Positions 40,403-47,028 of a stretch of DNA of 47,028 nt are shown in pieces; within the stretch, counting starts at the first letter, position 1, and the number at the start of each line of letters is the position of its first letter. This DNA comes from Bradyrhizobium huanghuaihaiense. Lineage in GTDB: Bacteria > Pseudomonadota > Alphaproteobacteria > Rhizobiales > Xanthobacteraceae. A program made the translations under genes and the position numbers. The DNA lies in assembly GCF_007830635.1 (NCBI RefSeq), contig NZ_VLLA01000040.1, positions 1 to 47,028 of the forward strand. The letters are read 5' to 3'. The notes under the pieces are model-generated. The model was not told where the DNA came from. It did not search any database and saw only the letters and a list, made by a program, of their open reading frames with translations.

Positions 40403-42892
40403 TTAACGGCGATCTAACCGGCGATAGTATCGCTTCTGTCCGTTACTCGGATCAACGTAGGTAAAGCAGTCCGCGAGACTATCAATGCTCTGCAACACCC
40501 CCAGCAAGGCGTAGGCGTTGAAAGGCGTCCCCGCGCCGGTCTCGTAGTGGCTGACGAAATTCCCAACGATCGATGGCACATGATGGTTTTGGAGATCGGC
40601 GATCTGCTGAGGCGTCAGCACACACCGATTGGCCGCATGATAAAGCTTCACGGCCTCGCCGATTGCGTCGATGTAGGTCGAAAGCGTCCGCTTGTCACCA
40701 CGGGTGGCATAGTCCGGTGGAACAGGGATCTCCAACTTGGCGATAATCTGTCCCAGCTTGTATTCGAGATATTGCCGCAGGATCGGCGCACCAATATCGA
40801 TCTGGCCAGCATTCAGGTGCTGCAACGCCTGCGCCTTGAGACGATCCGCCTCCTGGGCCGATACCATGAGCCGCCCCTTTGGAGGCATGCCTTGGAGCTT
40901 CTGGTGATGCCAATCCGCAGTGCCATTGAGCTTGTCGAAGTACTTCTCCAGGCTGGTGTCATGGCTCAGGAAAATGAACTGCAGCCCGTCCGGCACAGCG
41001 CCATAGCGTAGCAACGTCCGCACGGCGTCCATCAACGCGAACTGGTGACCAGCGTCAAAGCTCGATGTCACGTCGTCGAGCACCATGAAGCGCGGAACAC
41101 CGCTGTGCTTGGTCGCGGCCGCGAAGAAAATCGCAGCCGCCACAGCGTTCCGATAGCTTTCCGAGAGTAGAGCCCGGGCACTGAGGTCCTGTAGGCCGAA
41201 GAAGTCCGCGAGCTTTAGATCAACGTTTTCGCTGTTCTGCGCGCGGCTCAGGGTCGGCTTCACATCGGGACCGCCTCGCACGAACCGGCCGAACAGATCC
41301 TGACAAGCGGTCTGAATCTCGCCAATCCGCTCGTTGGCCAGTTCGGCTTCGGCATCAGCAAAGCTTTGGCCGGCGCGCGTGATGAATGTCTTCCAGCGAT
41401 TCAGAACCTTGAGCTTGTCCTGTTTCACCTTGAGCACCGGCTCGCCGCTCTCGTATTCCAGCACGGCATCGCGGAACTGCTTTGCGAAGCTGAGGATGCG
41501 GGTTACCTGCACCAATGAGGGAGGCAAGCGCGCCTGCAACGCGTCGGCCTCACCTCGCACCCGAGCAAGAGTTTCGCCACGCTGCGTTTCAAGAACCCCG
41601 AGGCGCGCCTTGATGATCTCCAGGTCGGAGGTCGCCAAATCCCCCTTCTTGGCGGCCAAATCGAACGCTACGTGCAAGCGATCACCCGTCGCGATCGCCA
41701 TGGCCGGCGCCTCTTCAAGCTTGCGTAGCTTCGCGATCCCAGGCGCTGTGGCGACATCGTTGATGAGTTCGGCCCCGAGCTGAGCGGCTACATCGTATTT
41801 AGCGATCTTGCCTTCCAGCCGCGGCTTTAGAGCATCACTACCTTTCGCCTCGCAAACTGGGCATTGATTCGGGTCGTGCCAATCGGAGCCGGACACCACA
41901 GCCAGCGCATCGCGCAAAAGGGCGTGCAATGCTTCCGCGCCGACGCTGCGCACGGCCTCGTCTCTTCTTCCGGCCAACTCGAGCAGCCGATCAACGTCGG
42001 CCAATTCCTCTACCGTGACCTCAAGCCCCGCCAGCGACGTGGCGGAGGTCGTTAGCGTGTCCAGCGTCTTTCGCGCTTCGCCGCCTTCCTGTTTCTCGAT
42101 CGCCAACTCTGCCGCTTCGAAATCGAGATCCATTACCGAGGCCTCGCCGATCAATGGCTTGAGCAAGGCGATGGCGGATAAGGCGGCGGTTACCGCCGCC
42201 TTCAGATCGGAGAGTTTATCGACGGCGGCGCTTCCCGCTCCGGCGACCTCGTCATGCGCCGCAATGACACGCCGCTCGATCGCACTCAACGCGCGCGCGC
42301 CTGTGGTCACCTCGGCATCAAGCGCGGAGAGGCCCAGATCACTGTTGACGTTCTGCGTTCGCTTGGCGCCGTCCAGAGCCTGACGTAGCCGGGAGTATCG
42401 GCTCAGTCCCACGAGCGATGCGAAAGAACGTCCCCGCTCCAAGGCGGAGATATCGATGAGCTTTGCGAACCGATTATAGTCGACGAGGACGAAATCCTCC
42501 TGCAGGCTCGCGAGGAACTGCTGCGGGTCGGCATGACCGCTCGGCGAAGTCACTAGGCGCGCACCGTTGGCAGCCCGCACCACCTTGATCGCCACATCTG
42601 GCGAGGCGTCATCGCTGGCGAATATCAGATCAACCGTCGCTTGCTGCCCGGGATGGAAGCGATTCACGATATAGCTGTCGCCCTGCTCGGCTTCCTGGAG
42701 CGCCTTCAGGCGCGGGACAATGCCGTGGATCGCGAAGCAAACGGCTTCGAATATGGAGCTTTTACCGACGCCGTTCGGCGCATGCACCGAGTTGACGGCG
42801 TCAGATTTGAACTTGAGGACGAGCGGGTCACCGTCATTATTGATCCCACGAAAACCCTCGATGGACAGGCTGCCCAGGAAATACCGCGTCAT
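40403..42892 (-). CDS. Rad50/SMC-like ABC ATPase with zinc hook
   Basis: 829 residues. An N-terminal half ATPase has SIEGFRGINN and Walker A APNGVGKS (38-45). Coiled-coil arms run about 170-340 and 385-520, joined by a Rad50-type hook CPVC (344-347). The C-terminal half has a signature-like LLSESYRNA (575-583), Walker B FMVLDDVTSSFD (602-613) and switch His in FLSHD (641-645). A helical C-terminal domain (680-829) follows that I cannot name. Rad50-like hooks dimerise through zinc. It is not a recF/recN/sbcC: it sits in an island with a small partner gene overlapping its start, as in defence modules. The start ATG overlaps the stop of the 74-residue gene. Confidence 0.93.
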   Translation of the reverse strand: MTRYFLGSLSIEGFRGINNDGDPLVLKFKSDAVNSVHAPNGVGKSSIFEAVCFAIHGIVPRLKALQEAEQGDSYIVNRFHPGQQATVDLIFASDDASPDVAIKVVRAANGARLVTSPSGHADPQQFLASLQEDFVLVDYNRFAKLIDISALERGRSFASLVGLSRYSRLRQALDGAKRTQNVNSDLGLSALDAEVTTGARALSAIERRVIAAHDEVAGAGSAAVDKLSDLKAAVTAALSAIALLKPLIGEASVMDLDFEAAELAIEKQEGGEARKTLDTLTTSATSLAGLEVTVEELADVDRLLELAGRRDEAVRSVGAEALHALLRDALAVVSGSDWHDPNQCPVCEAKGSDALKPRLEGKIAKYDVAAQLGAELINDVATAPGIAKLRKLEEAPAMAIATGDRLHVAFDLAAKKGDLATSDLEIIKARLGVLETQRGETLARVRGEADALQARLPPSLVQVTRILSFAKQFRDAVLEYESGEPVLKVKQDKLKVLNRWKTFITRAGQSFADAEAELANERIGEIQTACQDLFGRFVRGGPDVKPTLSRAQNSENVDLKLADFFGLQDLSARALLSESYRNAVAAAIFFAAATKHSGVPRFMVLDDVTSSFDAGHQFALMDAVRTLLRYGAVPDGLQFIFLSHDTSLEKYFDKLNGTADWHHQKLQGMPPKGRLMVSAQEADRLKAQALQHLNAGQIDIGAPILRQYLEYKLGQIIAKLEIPVPPDYATRGDKRTLSTYIDAIGEAVKLYHAANRCVLTPQQIADLQNHHVPSIVGNFVSHYETGAGTPFNAYALLGVLQSIDSLADCFTYVDPSNGQKRYYRRLDRR

Positions 42893-43113
42893 GCCTTGTC
42901 CTCGCCCAGAGGGATGGACATGCCATCAAGCGCATCCAGTACCGCCTTATGAAACTCGCCGATTGTTGCCCGGCTTGGCGCGGTGTCACCTCCCGAATCC
43001 AGCAGATGCAAATTGTCGAAGAGGATCTTCGCGCATTCGGGATCGATCTGTACAGCCTCGGCCCTAAACAAAGCGAGATTGTCCTCGAAAGTATTTTCCA
43101 GCTTAAACTTCAT
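42889..43113 (-). CDS. Small 74-residue partner of the SMC-like ATPase
   Basis: An acidic, mostly helical protein with no recognised family: MKFKLENTFEDNLALFRAEA, then IDPECAKILFDNLHLL, and a second helix FHKAVLDALDGM. Its stop overlaps the ATPase start as ATGA, so the two are translated together. In ABC-three-component conflict systems a small middle component precedes the ABC ATPase gene; this protein fits that place and size. That match is by genomic context, not by a profile search. The XRE gene lies 89 bp upstream. Confidence 0.72.
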   Translation of the reverse strand: MKFKLENTFEDNLALFRAEAVQIDPECAKILFDNLHLLDSGGDTAPSRATIGEFHKAVLDALDGMSIPLGEDKA

Positions 43114-43202
43114 ACGCTCCCCCGACTTCCGCCCAATGCACTTCTATTTGATTTCAGTGCGCGCGTGCAATTCTGCGACGATCAAGCGATTGCGTCTCAT
43201 CA

Positions 43203-43979
43203 TCAGGCTGTCTCTGTTTCGTTGTCGCTCTTGCGAAGCTTCCGCCATGCCGGAAGGATGAACGGCTGCCCATGATCGATCGGCACGCGCATGGTGGTCT
43301 CGCCATATTCACCCGGCGGCCCTAGTGCTACGACCTGACGGCTTTGATAGGAGAACGGCTCGTCCGGCGGTGCGACCGTGTAGCGCTCCGGCAATCGCCT
43401 CAGAACCGAGGTTCGATAAATCCAGATGTCGTTGCCCTTGAGAAGGACGATGAGCTGTCGCAGGCGCCGGCGAACCGCGATCTCCGTCGCGGGGGGAATG
43501 TCGACGAGAATATCTCGCTGCGACCAGGACAAGCCAACGAGGATATCGAAAAGCTCCTGCGCATAGGCTCCAGTTTCCTCATCGAGCGTTGTCTCGATAA
43601 TGCAGGCCACGTCGTGCGAGCGGGCCGCCTCCGTATAGAGCGCGCCCTCGTCCGCTGTCGCACTGGCGATGTCATAGTCGTTGCGGGGGATGAGCCGGTC
43701 CTCATCTTCCATCAGCGCGGAAAGGACTTCCGGCGCACTTACGGTCGGCGTCATTTCCGAAAGCTCGGAGCCAAGGATAATGCGTTCACGATGAACTTGC
43801 AGCGCTTTTGCCAACCGTTCAGCCGTTGTCACTGCAATTGGCGCATTCTCATTCTCGATCATACGAAGCATGCGAATGCTGACACCGATTTCACTCGCCA
43901 TTTCCTTTTGGGTCGACAGCCTTTCAAGCTGCTCCCTCAGGGCTTTCACCGCCTTCCCGTTCGGCACGACCTTCCTCAT
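43203..43979 (-). CDS. XRE-family regulator with unknown C-terminal domain
   Basis: 258 residues. A Cro/C1-type helix-turn-helix spans 10-65 (STQKEMASEIGVSIRMLRMI and TTAERLAKALQV). A C-terminal domain of about 160 residues contains NDYDIASATADEGALYTEA, LVGLSWSQRDILVDIPPATE and LRQLIVLLKGNDIWIYRTS. I do not recognise it; it may sense a ligand or bind the partner proteins. ATG 43979 is chosen with GATGAGGTTGAG upstream. It heads the minus-strand set with the 74-residue and SMC-like genes and is divergent from the 184-residue gene at 44166, whose upstream repeats it could bind. Confidence 0.85.
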   Translation of the reverse strand: MRKVVPNGKAVKALREQLERLSTQKEMASEIGVSIRMLRMIENENAPIAVTTAERLAKALQVHRERIILGSELSEMTPTVSAPEVLSALMEDEDRLIPRNDYDIASATADEGALYTEAARSHDVACIIETTLDEETGAYAQELFDILVGLSWSQRDILVDIPPATEIAVRRRLRQLIVLLKGNDIWIYRTSVLRRLPERYTVAPPDEPFSYQSRQVVALGPPGEYGETTMRVPIDHGQPFILPAWRKLRKSDNETETA

Positions 43980-44112
43980 CTCAACCTCATCCCGTGTATT
44001 CGATGACTCAAAATTTACATGAGGGAGCCTGGCAGCGTGAGGCAGCCGACCGGAATCGGAGCGGCACACTGGCGGCAAACCAGCAAACTGGGCAATTCAA
44101 CGTGCAGTACCC

Positions 44113-44151
44113 TTGACTAGGCATTTATGACCGGCCATTTATGACCGGTCA
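44113..44151 (+). promoter_or_regulatory. Promoter/operator with two 14-base-phased repeats
   Basis: TTGACT (44113-44118) suits a -35 box. CATTTATGACCGG occurs twice, at 44122-44134 and 44136-44148. The second ends in the perfect palindrome TGACCGGTCA (44142-44151), which is imperfect in the first (TGACCGGCCA). A -10 near 44136-44142 would lie inside the second repeat. A repressor such as the XRE protein encoded at 43203 could bind here; AAGGAG (44151-44156) follows as ribosome site. Confidence 0.6.
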
Positions 44152-44165
44152 AGGAGACCTTTATC

Positions 44166-44720
44166 ATGCTTCGTTACAATCCGGAGAAATTCGCCTCGCT
44201 CTCGGAGTCCGACATCGGTCAGCGGATTTGGTCGTTTCTTACGAAGCCCGCCACTATCGCTCGCTTGGAGACGGCCTCGGAGCTCGGAAAGCCTGCCGTC
44301 GAGGGCATCGAGGAGCAGCTTCTGGAGGAGTTTCGCGAAGATGTTCTGGTTGACCGCGTCAAGCAGATGGTCGGCCACATGGTCAGGCAGATATTGGAAC
44401 AGCGCGATTGGGTTCTCGACCAAAGCGACGTGAAGGTTCAGTCGGTGCCCTTCAGCAAGGCGGCACGTTACAGGCGGCCCGATTGGATCACCTTCCATGC
44501 CTTCCGCAATACCAAAGACCCGCGCGACGTCGTCATCACCGACCGTCGGCAGAACGCGCCTCTGCCGAAAGACGCTCGCTGGACCTTCTACGCAACCTTT
44601 GCCAGCCCCTTGAAGGCGGCGGTTGCGTTCGGCGTCAATGACACCCCCAAACTTCGCCGACAAGTGCAGACCCACGGTTTTCACCGTGTCCACATCCCGC
44701 GAATGCTGCGACGCGCCTAA
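44166..44720 (+). CDS. 184-residue protein of unknown function
   Basis: I recognise no family. An N-terminal helical part (to about 85) contains SESDIGQRIWSFLTKPATIARLE and LVDRVKQMVGHMVRQILE (breaks: SESDIGQRIWSFL / TKPATIARLE). A basic middle has FSKAARYRRPDWITFHAFR, then a beta-rich segment WTFYATFASPLKAAVAFGV and a His-rich end THGFHRVHIPRM. The basic, aromatic middle could contact nucleic acid. AAGGAG is eight to ten bases upstream of ATG 44166. It lies between the XRE gene (divergent) and the nuclease-STAND gene, 118 bp ahead of the latter on the same strand, and may be its partner. Confidence 0.7.
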   Translation: MLRYNPEKFASLSESDIGQRIWSFLTKPATIARLETASELGKPAVEGIEEQLLEEFREDVLVDRVKQMVGHMVRQILEQRDWVLDQSDVKVQSVPFSKAARYRRPDWITFHAFRNTKDPRDVVITDRRQNAPLPKDARWTFYATFASPLKAAVAFGVNDTPKLRRQVQTHGFHRVHIPRMLRRA

Positions 44721-44740
44721 TCCAGGAGAAATTGAAGGCA

Positions 44741-44818
44741 TGATGCAGTTCAACGACAGGTGCGACAGAGCGGATACCCATCGCCGAACGCGAGCGGCCA
44801 TCGCACGCTTTTATTGAG
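44741..44818 (+). CDS. Possible 25-codon leader ORF before the nuclease-STAND gene
   Basis: ATG-ATG at 44741 follows CCAGGAGAAATTGAAGGC, a good ribosome site. It encodes a short basic peptide beginning MMQFNDRCDR and ending IARFY, with a stop 20 bases before the STAND start. It may be a leader peptide or a chance ORF. There is no family match. Confidence 0.3.
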
Positions 44819-44838
44819 CCATAACGAGACCGCCAGAT

Positions 44839-46626
44839 ATGGAAACGTTCAACCTTGATCCCCGTCAACTTGCCCGGATCGAAGCCGTTCATCGCGGGTT
44901 CCTCTATCAGCACCTCTATGCCGCCGCGTGTCTGTTTGATGCTGCCCGGGCCGGTGTGACCCATGTCATCGTCGAGAATGATGAAGACGTCGAACTCGTC
45001 CAGCCTGACAGACGAATCTACCTACAAGTCAAAACTCGGGCATCTAACCTTATTCTAAGCGACATTGATGGCGCACTCTCAAGGTTCGCGGCTATTAGAC
45101 AGGAGCACGAGGAAGGTCGACGGAGCGGTTCATGCCAGTTCGTCATAGTATCGAATAGTGCGCCTGGGCCGGAATTTGCCAAGCTTATCACAGGTAAAGA
45201 ATGGCCGTCCGACACCAGGCTCCATTGGCCGCAATCACCGGCGGTAGACGAAGCCCTTCCCTTGCCGTGGAGGACCATCGCGGATGGTTTCGAGGCGTGC
45301 CGAGCGGCTGCCGAAACGCTTCCTTTTTCCGTATTGGCTCCAGAAACCCTCGTCTGGAAAATCGCTGGCCGGATGATGGCAGCAGCGGGTGGGATTGAGC
45401 CAAGCTCCAATCACACGTTCACGGTTGAGGAATTACCGGCACTCTTCGAGCAGCTTGTTGTCCAACTCCAAGATTTTCCTGCTCCGCCGCTTCGATATCG
45501 TCCGCAGGAACATGAACCAAATCTGGCAAATGGCCAACGCGTGCGGCTCGTCGTCGGCCTCTCCGGTGCAGGAAAGACGTCCTGGGTTTCTCAGACAGCT
45601 CTGCATACTTCTGACCGTCTGGCATATTACGATATTGCCGAGATATCCGGCCCTGCGCTGGCCAATGCCGTCGCACGCGAACTTGCAGCTCGCATCTTCG
45701 GATCGCGTGGCGGCAAGCTAGGCGAGATCTTGTTACCGGGCGCAAGCGGCACCGAAATCCTGTTTGCGATCGGTCGCCACCTAGCCGAGGACAAACTCAC
45801 CGCGACTGTGGTGTTGGATAACGCGCATCGCATTGCAGCCGCGGATTTGGTTTCGCTGGTCGGGGCCTCCGATCAGCTGCAGTTTGTGCTTCTCGCCCAG
45901 CCCAGCGCAACGATCGCCCGAATCGAGGCAACGCTTGGCGTGAAGGCGGAGTTGCTTCTCGGCTGGTCCAATGAGACGGCCGCGGCCGAGGGAGCGTCGC
46001 TCGGATGCCGTGGGGATTTCTCAGACTATGAGCGCTTGTTGAAAATCACTGGTGGGCTGCCGCTCTACGTCCAGAATGCGCTGAAAATTGCGGCTGAAAG
46101 CTACGAGGGGGTGGTCACCCGAGTCTGCGCGGCGCTTGAGGACCGCACCCATATTGTCGAGACTGCGCAAGAACTTATTCTGTCAGATGTCTTCGACAGA
46201 TTTAACGACCCTGAGCGCCGCGCTGTCGCGGCGCTCAGTCTCAGCGACGTCCCACTGACTCAATCCGAAGCCAGTGTCGTATTGAAGCGCGCCTTCGACC
46301 TCGAGCCGGAGATCGCGGCCACGGCATTCAGGCGATTGCGAACAAGCGGTACAATCCAGATTTTCGGTGTCGATCGTTTCAAGATTCACGATGCGATGAG
46401 ACCGCTCGGCCGCACCTACCTGAGTGACGCCGGGGGTGAGCATCTGCAAAATGCACGCGAGGCCATTCGCGACCTCCTTATAAAGGCACTACCCAACGAT
46501 CACGACCGTCAAAGAGTTTTTCTTCTCCTGAGGATGTTTGTCGCTCTTGGGAACGTGAAGCCTCTCGTTGAGATGGCCACCGACGAGATATTTCACGAAC
46601 TAGTCATCTGGAACGGAAGTTCGTGA
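44839..46626 (+). CDS. Cap4-like nuclease fused to STAND NTPase (Avs-like), truncated by IS630
   Basis: 595 residues remain. The N-terminus (15-110) is a Cap4/DUF4297-type PD-(D/E)xK domain: RGFLYQHLYAAACLF, acidic E46-E52 region in VENDEDVELV and QVK (63-65) in IYLQVKTRAS. A STAND NTPase follows, with P-loop VGLSGAGKTSWV (239-250), Walker B TATVVLDNAH (321-330), GLP motif in TGGLPLYVQNAL and a winged-helix region (about 440-530). In Avs-type defence proteins a long C-terminal sensor array comes next and recognises phage proteins. Here the frame ends at 46626, just after an apparent IS630 insertion near 46601; the last residues LVIWNGSS are probably IS-encoded. It is most likely inactive unless the protein is unusually short. 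Confidence 0.88.
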   Translation: METFNLDPRQLARIEAVHRGFLYQHLYAAACLFDAARAGVTHVIVENDEDVELVQPDRRIYLQVKTRASNLILSDIDGALSRFAAIRQEHEEGRRSGSCQFVIVSNSAPGPEFAKLITGKEWPSDTRLHWPQSPAVDEALPLPWRTIADGFEACRAAAETLPFSVLAPETLVWKIAGRMMAAAGGIEPSSNHTFTVEELPALFEQLVVQLQDFPAPPLRYRPQEHEPNLANGQRVRLVVGLSGAGKTSWVSQTALHTSDRLAYYDIAEISGPALANAVARELAARIFGSRGGKLGEILLPGASGTEILFAIGRHLAEDKLTATVVLDNAHRIAAADLVSLVGASDQLQFVLLAQPSATIARIEATLGVKAELLLGWSNETAAAEGASLGCRGDFSDYERLLKITGGLPLYVQNALKIAAESYEGVVTRVCAALEDRTHIVETAQELILSDVFDRFNDPERRAVAALSLSDVPLTQSEASVVLKRAFDLEPEIAATAFRRLRTSGTIQIFGVDRFKIHDAMRPLGRTYLSDAGGEHLQNAREAIRDLLIKALPNDHDRQRVFLLLRMFVALGNVKPLVEMATDEIFHELVIWNGSS

Positions 46627-47028
46627 CATTAGTTGATCGCTCGGATCTCTAGAGAGGAGAGCGCTCGTGGCGAATGCAGGTGTGAAAGGCCGGCCGATCG
46701 CGCCGTTGGTGCTGAGTTCGCAGGAGCGGGCGTACTTGGAGAGGCAAGTTCGTCGTCATCGTGTAGCCCGATCGCTATCTGAGCGATGCCGCGCGATCCT
46801 GCGGTGTGCAGATGGTCTGCCAAGCAAGTCTGTGGCTGCCGAACTTGGCATCCATGAACACACCGTCGGCAAGTGGCGCCGCCGATTCTTGAAGGATCGT
46901 TGTGATGGCCTGCTTGACGAAGCCCGCCCGGGCCGCCCTCGAACCATCGACGATGATCAGGTTGCCGAGGTAATCGAGCGGACATTGCGTACGACGCCGC
47001 CCGACGCAACGCACTGGTCGATCCGCTC
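46601..47028 (+). mobile_element. IS630-family insertion sequence, left part
   Basis: The element seems to begin at TA 46601-46602, the dinucleotide target used by this family. The arms CACGAACT (46594-46601) and AGTTCGTG (46618-46625) form an inverted pair around the junction. The transposase gene starts at 46667. The right end is outside the window. The insertion cuts the STAND gene. Confidence 0.7.
46667..47028 (+). CDS. IS630-family transposase, N-terminal part
   Basis: The frame is open from GTG 46667 to the window end, 120 codons. It starts VANAGVKGRPIAPLVLS, then SSQERAYLERQVRRH. The helix-turn-helix SKSVAAELGIHEHTVGKWRR with FLKDRCDGLLDEARPGRPRT is the classical IS630/Tc1-mariner DNA-binding start. 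AGAGAGGAGAGCGCTC precedes the GTG. The DDE catalytic domain lies outside the window. Confidence 0.88.
   Translation, partial: MANAGVKGRPIAPLVLSSQERAYLERQVRRHRVARSLSERCRAILRCADGLPSKSVAAELGIHEHTVGKWRRRFLKDRCDGLLDEARPGRPRTIDDDQVAEVIERTLRTTPPDATHWSIR

Noticed and set aside
40403..42892. Assignment of the SMC-like ATPase as RloC (anticodon nuclease)
   Set aside because: RloC shares the zinc hook, but I see no PrrC-like catalytic motif in the C-terminal domain.

Overview
The window comes from a GC-rich alphaproteobacterium of the Hyphomicrobiales, most likely Bradyrhizobium or a close relative. This is judged from the ChvI/ChvG - short HPr kinase - EIIA - HPr order, the ATP-type pckA, the style of the encoded proteins and the many GC-rich palindromic intergenic repeats. 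No rRNA, tRNA or CRISPR array was seen.

Region 1 (1-36.3 kb) is chromosomal backbone. A minus-strand group II intron 5' end appears to sit directly behind the pckA terminator (1-327). Next come pckA, a frameshifted TPR-CHAT protease gene, a HugZ-like protein, and the regulatory cluster chvI-chvG-hprK-EIIA-HPr, which joins an envelope-stress two-component system to the nitrogen-type PTS. Then follow a GT39 membrane glycosyltransferase, lepA, an MFS transporter and a run of small genes (GNAT, NTF2-like, WYL regulator, small membrane, acidic and secreted proteins, Asp/Glu racemase, SRPBCC protein, a second TPR protein). After these come an acyl-CoA-dehydrogenase-like flavoprotein, a PAS-GGDEF-EAL protein, a divergent pair of peptidoglycan enzymes (L,D-transpeptidase and MepA), modABC, a PepSY protein, an NhaP2-type antiporter, an MscS channel, map and radC.

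The backbone intergenic spaces hold several palindrome families. At least two kinds of about 29-nt mini-hairpin sit inside the arms or loops of larger palindromes, so repeats appear to have inserted into repeats.

Region 2 (36.27 kb to the end) is a genomic island inserted in radC. RadC stops making sense right after its HNHP metal motif. A tyrosine recombinase follows, overlapped by a YhcG/DUF1016 nuclease gene, then a protein with a PD-(D/E)xK-like N-terminus. On the other strand lies a three-gene set: an XRE regulator, a 74-residue protein, and an 829-residue Rad50/SMC-like ATPase with a zinc-hook CPVC. After a two-repeat operator-like site come a 184-residue unknown protein and a Cap4-like nuclease fused to a STAND NTPase (Avs-like architecture). 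The last gene is cut by an IS630-family element that runs off the right end. The island therefore reads as a defence island. The XRE / small protein / zinc-hook ATPase set (possibly an ABC-three-component-like system) and the 184-residue / nuclease-STAND pair are the best candidates for undescribed systems. The far att site and the rest of radC must lie beyond the window.
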